Position numbers and translations under genes: made by a program. The notes beneath the pieces are model-generated. The model was given only the letters and a program-made list of their open reading frames with translations, was not told the origin of the DNA and made no database searches. A DNA stretch of 34,876 bases from contig NZ_JAUNTN010000032.1 of NCBI RefSeq assembly GCF_030538695.1, forward strand, positions 1 through 34,876, in the 5' to 3' direction. Positions 22,132 to 31,112 of this stretch are shown here, one piece after another; within the stretch, counting starts at the first letter, position 1, and each line of letters opens with the position of its first letter. The stretch comes from Paracoccus sp. (in: a-proteobacteria). GTDB lineage: Bacteria > Pseudomonadota > Alphaproteobacteria > Rhodobacterales > Rhodobacteraceae.

Positions 22132-24357
22132 TCAGAACCGTGAATGCAGGTTGAAGCTGATCCGGCGCGTCTCGCCATAATAGTTTTCGGCGCCGACATC
22201 CCCGACCTCGGCATAGTATTTCCTGTTGAACAGGTTATCGACATTCAGCGACGCGGTAACTTTGTCATTGATGTCATAAGCGACACGCGCATTGACGATG
22301 CCATAGCCCGGCGCGACAACCCGGTTGGTGTCGTCCGCATCGGTGGCGGAACCCTTGAACGAACTGCGGAAGTCTATCCCGGCACCAAGGCTCAGCCCAT
22401 CGAAGCGACCGGGCTGGAATTCGTAGCTGGTCCAGATGTTCCCCGAATGGCGGGCGGTCCCCAGATCCGCACCCTGTGCATGATCGTCCTTGGTGTATGT
22501 CGCGTCGGTATAGGCATAGCCCGCGCCGATGGTCCAGCCGGGCCTGATCTTACCGCTCAGGCTCAGCTCGATCCCGCGGCTACGCTGTTCGCCGGTCGAT
22601 ACATAGAACGGATAGCCCGTGGAATCGAGATGCGTGGGATCGGGATCGTCGCGGGCGGTATTCTTCCGGGTAATATCGAAGATCGAGGCCGTTGCCAGCG
22701 CCTGACCGTCAAAGACACGCGCCTTGACGCCGATTTCCTTCTGTGTCCCGGTTTGGTTCGGCAGCAATATCCCGTCTTCGAGCGCATAGGAACCGCCAGG
22801 TGTCCAGTCCGGGTTCCAGCTGCGATAATAGCTGTTCGCAGTGAACATCTGTGCATATTGACCGTAAAATGTCAGGTTCTCGTTGGCCTCGTAAACTGCG
22901 GCCAGCGAAGGCGTGAACTCGTTTTTCGCAATCCACTCGCCATCGCCGGTGCGGCTCCAGCTCCACCGCCCGGCAATCGGGAAGGACAGCTTGTCGGTCG
23001 CGCGAAGGTTGACCTGTGCGAAAACCTGATAATCATTGTCTGGCGATGGCTTTGCGCTGAAAGGCCTGGTGAACGTATAGCTCGGCTTGTCGATGACATG
23101 ATGGTCGGGGTTAAAGATATCGACGATGAAATCACTCGATGCGTCTGAACTTCCGAATTGGCGGCGGAACCAACTGCGCTGTTGCGTCGCGCCGAATATC
23201 ACGTCATGCGTTCGTCCAAAGGCGTCGAAGGCCCCGTTCAGGCTGGCGTCGAAGATTTCATACTGGTTCCAGTCATTCCAGTAGCTCAGCGTGTGGCATT
23301 GCCGGCCATCGGGATTGTCCCGGTCGATTCCTGTCAAGGTATAGTCGTAAACGGCCAGCGGGCCAGAGCATCCGAAGGGAATGCTATGCTCGGCAGGGTG
23401 ATAGGATTCACCGTTCATATAGGTGAGCTTGGCTTTCCAGCGGTCATTGAACCGATGTTCCAGATCCACCGTCACCCAATCGGAACGGAACGGAAACAGG
23501 GTCCAATCCTGAACTGCGGTGGTATCGACGGGAAAGTCGATCAGGGTGCCGTCGCTATATGCTGGCAGACCCTGCCGGAAATCGCGGATCTGATCGTTGC
23601 GCTGCCGCCAGCCGTTCAGACGAACCAGTGTCTGGTCCGTCAGATCGAATTCGACCGTGCCGAACAGCGATGTGCGCTCGTATGTTTCGGGATAGCGGTT
23701 GGAATCCTGATCCTCGTAGGAACCCACCAGCCGCCACCGCAGCCGGTCATTCAGCATCGGCGTGCTGTTGTAATCGAACATCAACCGTTTCGAGCTTGGA
23801 TCGCCAAAGCCCAGGATGGTCTTGAAATGCTCGGTATCCAGCGGGCGTTTGAAGCTGTAATTCACCATCCCGCCAAAACCGCCCTGCCCGGTGAACAGGG
23901 CCGCCGGCCCTTTCAGCACCTCGATCTGCTCAAAGGCGGTCAGGTCGGCACTGGTCCGACCGACGAAGGTATCGACCGGCACACCGTTGATCGCCCTGCT
24001 GCCCCCAAAGCCGCGGACAGTCAGGAATCCCTCGCGGATCGTCGCATCGACCCCCGGCGCCGCGTTGAACAGATCGAGGTCAGAGCGGATGTCCTGTTCC
24101 TCGATCCGGGCAGCGGTCACGGCGGTGATGGTCTGCGGCGTATCTATCGGCTCGGCGTCGCTGCGGTTGATCGAGGTCGGCGCGACATATTCGGTTTCCG
24201 CCTGACGGCCCTGCTGTCCCTGCAATGTGATCTCATCAAGGACAATCGCACCGCCGGTGTCGGCTGCGGTTTGCGCCCATGCCGGTATGGCCGTGCTGCC
24301 AAGCACCGCGCCGATCAGCGCAGTGGGCAGAAGACGCTTGTCGAACTGATTTGTCAC
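22132..24357 (-). CDS. TonB-dependent siderophore receptor
   Basis: A 741-residue outer-membrane receptor. It has a signal peptide ending AIPAWA, a TonB box (IVLDEITL), a plug with DTPQTITAVTAARIEEQDIR and FEQIEVLKGPAALFTGQGG, and a beta-barrel ending in phenylalanine (NLHSRF), as outer-membrane proteins should. It belongs to the ferric-siderophore receptor group, and its ligand cannot be told from sequence. It starts 14 bases after the YncE-like gene at 24372, so the two form an operon. The ATG at 24357 begins MTNQFDKRLLPTALIGAVLG. It ends next to the IS3 fragment. Confidence 0.88.
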   Translation of the reverse strand: MTNQFDKRLLPTALIGAVLGSTAIPAWAQTAADTGGAIVLDEITLQGQQGRQAETEYVAPTSINRSDAEPIDTPQTITAVTAARIEEQDIRSDLDLFNAAPGVDATIREGFLTVRGFGGSRAINGVPVDTFVGRTSADLTAFEQIEVLKGPAALFTGQGGFGGMVNYSFKRPLDTEHFKTILGFGDPSSKRLMFDYNSTPMLNDRLRWRLVGSYEDQDSNRYPETYERTSLFGTVEFDLTDQTLVRLNGWRQRNDQIRDFRQGLPAYSDGTLIDFPVDTTAVQDWTLFPFRSDWVTVDLEHRFNDRWKAKLTYMNGESYHPAEHSIPFGCSGPLAVYDYTLTGIDRDNPDGRQCHTLSYWNDWNQYEIFDASLNGAFDAFGRTHDVIFGATQQRSWFRRQFGSSDASSDFIVDIFNPDHHVIDKPSYTFTRPFSAKPSPDNDYQVFAQVNLRATDKLSFPIAGRWSWSRTGDGEWIAKNEFTPSLAAVYEANENLTFYGQYAQMFTANSYYRSWNPDWTPGGSYALEDGILLPNQTGTQKEIGVKARVFDGQALATASIFDITRKNTARDDPDPTHLDSTGYPFYVSTGEQRSRGIELSLSGKIRPGWTIGAGYAYTDATYTKDDHAQGADLGTARHSGNIWTSYEFQPGRFDGLSLGAGIDFRSSFKGSATDADDTNRVVAPGYGIVNARVAYDINDKVTASLNVDNLFNRKYYAEVGDVGAENYYGETRRISFNLHSRF

Positions 24358-24371
24358 TTTCTGCCCCCATG

Positions 24372-25790
24372 TTATTGCTTGGCGCGCAGACGCCAGACCC
24401 GATCGCCCTGCGGGTCATCTTTTTCCAGCGACTGGTTCACGGCATAGATATTGCCCTTGCCGTCGGCGCGCAGTTTGTTCGTCAGCGGCCCTGCTTCCAG
24501 ATTGGCGACGATCTTGCCGGCCGTATCGACCGCAGTGATCCGGCCGGGACTGCGGCTGGCAATGAAGGCAAGGCGGCTGACCGGATCGAAGGTCACGTTC
24601 AGCGGACCGGCATCAAGGCGCACGTCATGCAGCACTTCGCCACTGTCGGCATTGACGATCAGCAGGTTGTCCGAACTCATCGAGACGGCAAAAAGCAGCT
24701 TTTCCTGCGGGTCATAGGCAACGCCCCAGGCACCTTTCATGCCCTTCAGTTCGACGACATTGACCTCTCTGCTGTTCAGGTCGATGATGGCGGCTTCCGG
24801 GGTTTCGAGGCTGACCGTCACCAGCGTCCCGGATTCCGGGTCGATATCCAGCGCCATCGGGGCAAACTTGCCCTCCCACTGCTTGGACTGGATTTCGATG
24901 GGGTCCAGCTGTTCCAGCGTTTCGCTGTCGAAAACGGCGATTTCGTCAGCACCGCTTGCGCTGATATAGACGCGGTTCCGGCCGGGATCGACGGCGACAT
25001 CACGGGGATGCGAAACGACACCGGGTTCGAACTGTTTGACCAGTGACAGATCTTCGGTGCTGTAAACGGCGGCGGCGTCCTGACGGGTATTGCTGACCCA
25101 GACATGGTTATGCGCGTCATCCACCGCGACGCCATAAACTGCGAACAGACCCGTTTCATATCCGTCCTCGCCCACTGGCGCGGGGCCGTCCGGTGTGACC
25201 GAGGTGATCGTTTCCAGCGTTTCCGGGTCGATCTTCAGCAGCGCCGATTCCTTGATTGGCGGACGCCCGACGGATGAGGTCACAAACAGCGCGTTCTGCG
25301 CCTCGCTGAAGGCAACCTGATAAAGATACTGACCGCCATCCACCTTGCGATATTCGATATCGAACAGGTCGGCGCCGCTGACCGGCAGTTCCGAAGAAAT
25401 CTTCAGATCGACGATCTCGGCCGCGGCCGGGTTTTCGGTCAGCAAAACGATGGGCTGAATGCCGGGCACCGCTTCGTCATCCACCGTTATTTCGAAGCTG
25501 AACTTGCCTTCGGCATCCACGGTCAGGGGACCTTCGGCGTTCAGCACCGTCTGGCCGCGCATCAGGGTAACCGTCTGGCCCGGCACAAGACCGCCACCAT
25601 TGATGACGGCATTCTGGCCGGGATAAATGGCCTGATTGCCTTCCGCCGCCTGGACCCAGGCCCAGCCGGGGAATTTCGTGACCGTTTCGGTGAATACCGT
25701 TTCTGACAGCGCCGGGCCGGCGCAGATCAGCAGCAGCACAGAAGATGTGCCAAGGTATTGCTTTACAGTGATTTTGGGAAGCATACGCAT
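24372..25790 (-). CDS. YncE-like periplasmic beta-propeller protein with extra N-terminal domain
   Basis: About 472 residues. A signal peptide (LGTSSVLLLICAGPALSE) is followed by a beta-rich domain of roughly 100 residues (YPGQNAVINGGGLVPGQTVT onward). Then come repeated propeller blades such as GVAVDDAHNHVWVSNTRQ, DVAVDPGRNRVYISASGADE and GVAYDPQEKLLFAVSMSSDN. YncE of E. coli, the best known relative, is iron-repressed, lies beside the TonB receptor gene yncD and binds DNA in vitro, but its role is unclear. The start at 25790 is preferred because AGGG and the signal peptide fit; ATGs at 25802 and 25784 are alternatives. It is cotranscribed with the receptor gene that follows. Confidence 0.75.
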   Translation of the reverse strand: MRMLPKITVKQYLGTSSVLLLICAGPALSETVFTETVTKFPGWAWVQAAEGNQAIYPGQNAVINGGGLVPGQTVTLMRGQTVLNAEGPLTVDAEGKFSFEITVDDEAVPGIQPIVLLTENPAAAEIVDLKISSELPVSGADLFDIEYRKVDGGQYLYQVAFSEAQNALFVTSSVGRPPIKESALLKIDPETLETITSVTPDGPAPVGEDGYETGLFAVYGVAVDDAHNHVWVSNTRQDAAAVYSTEDLSLVKQFEPGVVSHPRDVAVDPGRNRVYISASGADEIAVFDSETLEQLDPIEIQSKQWEGKFAPMALDIDPESGTLVTVSLETPEAAIIDLNSREVNVVELKGMKGAWGVAYDPQEKLLFAVSMSSDNLLIVNADSGEVLHDVRLDAGPLNVTFDPVSRLAFIASRSPGRITAVDTAGKIVANLEAGPLTNKLRADGKGNIYAVNQSLEKDDPQGDRVWRLRAKQ

Positions 25791-26061
25791 TCCAACCCTC
25801 ATTTCATGCTGACAGGCTGGCTGACCGGCATATATGGGCTGGCTGATGCGACCAACTTTGGTTGAGTGCCTCGTGAGATTCAAGTGATCGTCGGGACCGG
25901 CCGGCGAGAATGCGCCGAAGTCGTCTCATTTTCACAACCGTAGAAACAAAATCCGGGTCGAAGTTGTCGATCCAGCTTGCAACGGCAGGCTGACTTTACG
26001 TAATGCTAACGCAGCAAGCCTGATGCGAGCGAAAGTTTCCTTTCAGCAAACAGGCCCTTCC
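25791..26061. promoter_or_regulatory. Divergent control region of two receptor/propeller pairs
   Basis: This region of 271 bases lies between the starts of the two divergent units and should hold both promoters. I looked for Fur, RirA (iron-rhizobial) and Irr-type boxes and saw none that is convincing. No gene is supported here. Confidence 0.4.
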
Positions 26062-28242
26062 ATGACACAGCCAATGACGCGGCGCTGCCGCCTGACGATG
26101 ACGACGGCGCTTGCGGGGGTGCTGTTCTGCCTGCCGCTTGCCGGTTTCGCACAGGATGCCGATGACACGACCCAAGGCGAAGTTACCGTTCTTGAGCAGA
26201 TCGAACTTACCGCCGCCCCCGCCACCATAACCGAAGACAGCGGAAGCTGGACAACGGAATGGATGCGGTCCGCCACCGGGCTGGTTCTCAGCCAGCGGCA
26301 GACGCCGCAATCCACCAGCGCGATCACCAGCGCCCAGATGGAAGACCGCAATATCACCACGGTTGAGGAAACGCTGAACGCCGCCACCGGGATCACGGTG
26401 CAGGCCTATGAAAGCGACCGGATCAATTATTATTCGCGCGGCTTCCCGATCGACGCCTATCAGTATGACGGCGTGCCGATTCCGCGCAACGGGGTCTGGC
26501 AGTTCGGCGACAACAATCCCGATATGGCGCTGTATGACCATGTCGAGATCGTTCGTGGTGCCAACGGGCTGATGCAGGGCGCGGGCGAGCCGGGCGCCTC
26601 GGTCAACTTCATCCGCAAGCGGCCAACGGAAGGGTTCCGCTCGGAGGCGGCCTTCGCGCTGTCCGATCCCAGTGGCGCGCGTATCGAATCCGATATTTCC
26701 GGCCCGCTGAACGCTACCGGCACCGTGCGCGGACGGCTGATCGGGGTCTGGGACAAGCGCGACGGCACGCTGGACCGCTATGAAAAGGAAAAGCAGGTTC
26801 TGTTCGGCGCCATCGACATCGACCTGACCGACAGCACCACGCTGAACACCAGCCTGACCTGGCAGCGCACGCAGGGTGACGGCGTCACTTGGGGCGGACT
26901 GGCCCCGTTTTACACGGATGGCAGCCTGATCGACTGGCCCAAAGGCGCAAGCCTTGGCCGTGACTGGACCGAGGTCGAAACCGAAAGGACCGAGTTTTCA
27001 ACCTCGCTGGAACATGTGTTCGACAATGGCTGGACCGGGCGGCTGGTCTATACCCATGTCAGGAACGACATGGATTCGACGCTGGCCTGGATCTATGGTG
27101 TCCCGAACCGTGTAACCGGCGACGGCATGCAGGGCTATGGCACGCGCTATGACGGCGGATACAGGCAGAACAACCTGACCGCGATGCTGAATGGCGATTT
27201 TCAGGCCTTTGGCCGCACGCATGAATTCGCGATTGGCGCAATGACCAGCAAGGGCAAGGGCGCCTATTACGGCTATGGCTCGGGCGAGACTTTCCTTGTG
27301 AATATCTATGATCTTGGTGCCTATGTCCCGCGGCCGGTTCTAAGCTCGACGGCAACCTATACGGATAAAAGTGAAATCACCCAATACGCCATTTACGGCA
27401 CGGGCCGGTTCAGCCTGTCGGATCGTGCCCATATGCTGGCCGGTGCGCGCATAAACTGGTGGGACGGTGAAACCAGCAACGGCGAAACGGTCACGGCCAG
27501 ATATAAATACTCTGGCGAGATCACACCCTATCTGGGCTTTACCTATGACATCAATGACAATTACACCGCCTATGGCAGCATCGCCTCGATCTACAAGCCG
27601 CAGCTTTACCGGGATGCAGATGGTAATTATCTGGACCCGACCTATGGCTGGAACTACGAACTTGGGGTCAAGGGCGACCTGAATAATGGCGCGATGCAGG
27701 TTTCGGCGGCGGTCTTCCAGACCGACCAAAAGGACGTGGCGGATTACCTGTATTTCCTGCCCGATGAAAACCGTAGCGTCTATACCAGCATCGACGGCAC
27801 CAAGACGCGCGGCTTCGAACTGGAAGCCGCGGGCGAGATCAGCGCGCGCTGGAATGTCTCGGCCGGTTATACCTATCGCAAATCCGAAGATAGGGATGGC
27901 AACAAGCTTTATGCCGACCAGCCCGAACACACGCTGAAGATCGCCACCGATTACCGGCTGGCCGCATTCGACGACCGGATGACGGTCGGAGGCGCGATGC
28001 GCTGGCAAAGCGGCACTGACAGCATGGATTTCACGTCCGACATTGAACAGCCGAACGTGCATCAGGGCAGCTATGCCGTGTTCGACCTCAGCACATCCTA
28101 TGACATTGATGACGAAACCGTGCTGACGCTGAGCGTCAACAACATCTTCGGCAAGAAATATTACGCAACTACCGGCTTCTACGACACCGTTGTTTATGGT
28201 GAGCCGCGCACAGCAGAACTGACCCTGCGCAAACGGTTCTGA
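26062..28242 (+). CDS. TonB-dependent siderophore receptor, FhuE-like
   Basis: About 726 residues. It has a signal peptide (TTALAGVLFCLPLAGFAQ), a TonB-box-like VTVLEQIELTA, a plug with QSTSAITSAQMEDRNITTVE and DHVEIVRGANGLMQGAGEPG, and a barrel ending AELTLRKRF. The plug pattern, including YYSRGFPIDAYQYDGVPIPR, resembles FhuE/FpvA-type receptors for hydroxamate or mixed ferric siderophores. The start at 26062 is chosen because the twin-basic signal peptide follows; an ATG at 26023 is also in frame, and neither has a strong ribosome site. The next gene, a YncE-like propeller, follows after six bases. The real ligand is unknown. Confidence 0.88.
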   Translation: MTQPMTRRCRLTMTTALAGVLFCLPLAGFAQDADDTTQGEVTVLEQIELTAAPATITEDSGSWTTEWMRSATGLVLSQRQTPQSTSAITSAQMEDRNITTVEETLNAATGITVQAYESDRINYYSRGFPIDAYQYDGVPIPRNGVWQFGDNNPDMALYDHVEIVRGANGLMQGAGEPGASVNFIRKRPTEGFRSEAAFALSDPSGARIESDISGPLNATGTVRGRLIGVWDKRDGTLDRYEKEKQVLFGAIDIDLTDSTTLNTSLTWQRTQGDGVTWGGLAPFYTDGSLIDWPKGASLGRDWTEVETERTEFSTSLEHVFDNGWTGRLVYTHVRNDMDSTLAWIYGVPNRVTGDGMQGYGTRYDGGYRQNNLTAMLNGDFQAFGRTHEFAIGAMTSKGKGAYYGYGSGETFLVNIYDLGAYVPRPVLSSTATYTDKSEITQYAIYGTGRFSLSDRAHMLAGARINWWDGETSNGETVTARYKYSGEITPYLGFTYDINDNYTAYGSIASIYKPQLYRDADGNYLDPTYGWNYELGVKGDLNNGAMQVSAAVFQTDQKDVADYLYFLPDENRSVYTSIDGTKTRGFELEAAGEISARWNVSAGYTYRKSEDRDGNKLYADQPEHTLKIATDYRLAAFDDRMTVGGAMRWQSGTDSMDFTSDIEQPNVHQGSYAVFDLSTSYDIDDETVLTLSVNNIFGKKYYATTGFYDTVVYGEPRTAELTLRKRF

Positions 28243-28248
28243 GGGGGC

Positions 28249-29298
28249 ATGGCGGAACCTGATACTGTCAGGGCTGCGTTGACGGCCATTGCGCCGATCC
28301 TCGCCTCGCCCCTGCCAGCGCAGGATCAGCCCGCCGCGCCCGAGATAACATTGTCGCAGGTCGCCCCGGCGGTCCTGCGGCAGGACCGCCGGGGCGCTGA
28401 CGCGGTGATCGAGGCAGCCGCCATTGACGCGGTGATTGTCGCCTCGCCCCCAAGTTTCGACGATAGCACGCCGGGCTGTCTGGACGATCTCGACCGCACC
28501 TGCCTCAGCCCGATCCGCCGGATCGAGTTGCCGGGCCGTGCCTTTGCGGCCGGGCTGAAGGACAAGGGGCGCGGACGACTTTTTGTCGGCAATACGCTGG
28601 ACGGATCGCCGGGCGTCGTCGATGCGGGTCTTTGGACATCCGGGCGGGTTCTGACCCCGGCAGCGGGCCGCGCCTGTTGCAGCGGCGGCGGGACCAGCGA
28701 AATCCATGTCCCCGACATGGCGACGGGTGAACAGACCGGCAGCATTTCCACCGGCGGCACGACCGGGGCGGGGTCAGAGGTGCCGACGCATTTCTTCATC
28801 AATCTGGCGATGGATACGGATGGCAAGCGTCTGTTTTCGGTCGATGCAAACAGCGGCGCGCTTTATGTTTTCGATACCGAAAGCGGCGCGGTCCTGCGTA
28901 ATGTCCCGGTTGGGTTGGGGGCGCTGGATGTGGCCTATGCGCCTGCCAGCAACACCGTCTTTTTGACCTGTCGCGGGGCCAGCCGTAAGGATCAGACCGG
29001 CACCGGCGGGCTGGTGGTGATTGGCGGCGATGACGATGCGCCCCGCGTCCATATCCCGCTGCCCGCGCATCCGAACAGTCTGACGCTTGGCGGGGGCGGC
29101 AATACGCTGTTCCTGACCGTCAAGGCCCCGCATGACCAGAGTCACCCGCCATTCCGCAAGGATGGGTTGGATTCAGTGCTGCGCGTCGGCCTCACCCGGC
29201 TGAACAAGGTGCTGGCTGCGCTATCAGCAGAACAGCAAGAAAGCGCAGGCCGGCAGGACCAACCGCCGGCAGAACGTAAAAACGGCATGGAAGGCTGA
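28249..29298 (+). CDS. YncE-like beta-propeller protein, probably degenerate
   Basis: A 349-residue open frame with a strong GAGGGGG site before the ATG. After a short hydrophobic leader it shows propeller pieces: RRIELPGRAFAAGLKDKGRG, RLFVGNTLDGSPGVVDA, FFINLAMDTDGKRLFSVDAN and VPVGLGALDVAYAPASNTVF. Compared with the usual family pattern, at least one blade is missing at about 28621-28635, where GVVDA runs straight into GLWTSG. The next stretch (RVLTPAAGRACCSGGG) reads as if shifted out of frame from the expected DPGSGRLYVGGGG. The frame stays open, so a shortened protein could be made, but a full propeller is doubtful. It is the second gene behind the FhuE-like receptor, mirroring the pair at 22132-25790. 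Confidence 0.6.
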   Translation: MAEPDTVRAALTAIAPILASPLPAQDQPAAPEITLSQVAPAVLRQDRRGADAVIEAAAIDAVIVASPPSFDDSTPGCLDDLDRTCLSPIRRIELPGRAFAAGLKDKGRGRLFVGNTLDGSPGVVDAGLWTSGRVLTPAAGRACCSGGGTSEIHVPDMATGEQTGSISTGGTTGAGSEVPTHFFINLAMDTDGKRLFSVDANSGALYVFDTESGAVLRNVPVGLGALDVAYAPASNTVFLTCRGASRKDQTGTGGLVVIGGDDDAPRVHIPLPAHPNSLTLGGGGNTLFLTVKAPHDQSHPPFRKDGLDSVLRVGLTRLNKVLAALSAEQQESAGRQDQPPAERKNGMEG

Positions 29299-29340
29299 TG
29301 ATGCTGTTTCGCCGGACAAACCATTGAATCAGATCGAGTT

Positions 29341-30962
29341 GTGCCAGTGATTATTTCGGACATGGTTTTGGTTGTCGCGCTTGTCATCGCAGGCATGGCC
29401 TGGTCGTTTCCGCGCGGCCTCTGGCGTTTTCGCGTGATATTTTTCTTTTGCGGCGTGGCTCTTGCCTCGGCCGTATGGGGTGTTTGGGACGACCGCTGGC
29501 AAGCCGCATTCGGCGGCATTGCGGCGGCGATCATGTTGCTGGCTTTGCTTGTATCGCTGCGTTTTACACGCCGGCGTCGCATTTTACGCGCCTTGTCCCA
29601 GGCGGTGGTTCTGTGCCTTGCAGGCATGGGCATCGCTGCTATCTGGCTTTTTCCGATCCGCGACCTTCCCACACCCGGTGGCGACTGGCTGATCGGCGTC
29701 CGCATGTTCGAACTGTCCGACCTCTCGCGTCCCGGAATCCTTGGCGCTTCCCCTCGGGAACCGCGCCGCCTGTTGGTGCGCGTCTGGTATCCGGCGACAC
29801 CGGAAAAAGGCGCAGACCCGGCCCCCTATTTCACCGAAGCCGAGACTGCGACGACCGCACGGGGACTTGGTCAGCTTGTCGGCTTCGGGCCGTTCCTCGG
29901 CTATCTCAAGCATGTCCGCACGAACAGCTTCCCTGATGCGCCGCTTGTCAGTGACGGCGCGCCGCTGCCGACGGTCGTGTTCAGCCACGGCTACATGTCC
30001 TTTTCGGGCCAGAACACCGTGCTGATGGAGGAGTTGGCCAGCCATGGTTATATCGTCTATTCGGTGCAGCACAGCCGCGATGCCTCGGACACGGTGATGC
30101 CAGATGGTGACATCATCCCGATGGACCCGTCACTGGCCGAACGGCGCAGTGGCGATGCGCGGCCTGCGGGGATGACCGCGATCCTGACCGGCGCGACGCT
30201 GGACGGCAGTTGCAGGGGCATTTCGACTATCAGAACTGGCTGATGGACAATTCCGAAAGGATCGCGACCGAAAGTGCCGTGGCATGGGTGGCCGACCGGC
30301 AATTCGTCATGGACATGCTGCAACGGGGTGACGTTCCCGCCCATATCACCGAAATCGCGGCTGCCAGCGAGATGACGCGCACAGGTCAGATCGGCATGTC
30401 CTTTGGCGGCTCGACCACCGGCGCGCTCTGCATGATCGACCGGCGCTGTGCGGCGGGCATCAATCTGGATGGGCTGAATTTCCACATGGTGGCCTTCGAT
30501 GCCAGGATGCCCGTGCCATTCCTGATGCTGCATGCCGATCTGCGGCATTTCCAGCGACGCTTTGCGGAGGCAAGCGATGTGAGCCTTCTCAGCCCTAACC
30601 AGTTTTCCTATGAAAAGCTCGATCAGGCCGGTCAGTCGCCGGACATCCGACGCCTTCAGATCAACGGCGCCAGGCATATGGGCTTCACCGATTTTTCTCT
30701 GTTCGTACGCAGGCCGCTGCGCGATCTGATCCTTGGCAAAGCCGGGCCAGAGATCATGCTCACCGCCCAGAACGACATGATCCGCCACTTTTTCGACAGT
30801 GTCTTGCGGGGTGGTGAGCGATTTGACGGCAACGCCGAAAGTGGTTCCCTGACCGCGCTGAACAACGGGCTGGTCCGCGATTGGTGGCAGGCCCTGCCCG
30901 ATGCGCGCCGACAGGCGCTTGACGCGGAAATCATGGGCATGAAAGCCCGGCAGCCAAAGTGA
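29341..30962 (+). pseudogene. Membrane-anchored alpha/beta hydrolase (PAF acetylhydrolase-like), frameshifted
   Basis: Two overlapping frames make one protein of about 540 residues. The first (from the GTG at 29341 or the ATG at 29362) has four hydrophobic segments and then LVRVWYPATPEKGADPAPYF and PTVVFSHGYMSFSGQNTVLM, the oxyanion region of the hydrolase. It runs out of frame near 30200-30210. The second frame continues LQGHFDYQNWLMDNSERIAT and carries the nucleophile elbow GMSFGGST (codon at 30399) and a late GARHMGF histidine. The fold resembles platelet-activating-factor acetylhydrolase-type esterases. One base lost or gained would restore it, so it is either a recent mutation or a sequence error. 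In this setting it may act on siderophore esters, but that is inference. Confidence 0.7.
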
Positions 30963-31112
30963 TCGCCGACCATATTGCGACCGTAATGCAACGGATATGC
31001 GCATTCGCAGGTCTGCCGCATTGACAAGCATATCCACCGGGTGAAGGCTGTCCGCAGCACAATTGCGGCGCCAGATCATCTCAAGCCCGATCCGCACAAA
31101 CGAAGGTTTGAG
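30963..31112. promoter_or_regulatory. Gap before the third receptor
   Basis: This gap of 150 bases contains TTGACA at 31021-31026 but no matching -10 at the right distance. A promoter for the receptor gene may lie here. No other feature is seen. Confidence 0.25.

Noticed and set aside
23158..24447. A 429-codon plus-strand frame opposite the first siderophore receptor
   Set aside because: It is antisense to a clear TonB receptor, has no ribosome site and no recognisable domains.
25791..26061. Fur, RirA or Irr operator in the divergent receptor promoter region
   Set aside because: I found no stretch close enough to any of the known alphaproteobacterial iron boxes to claim one.
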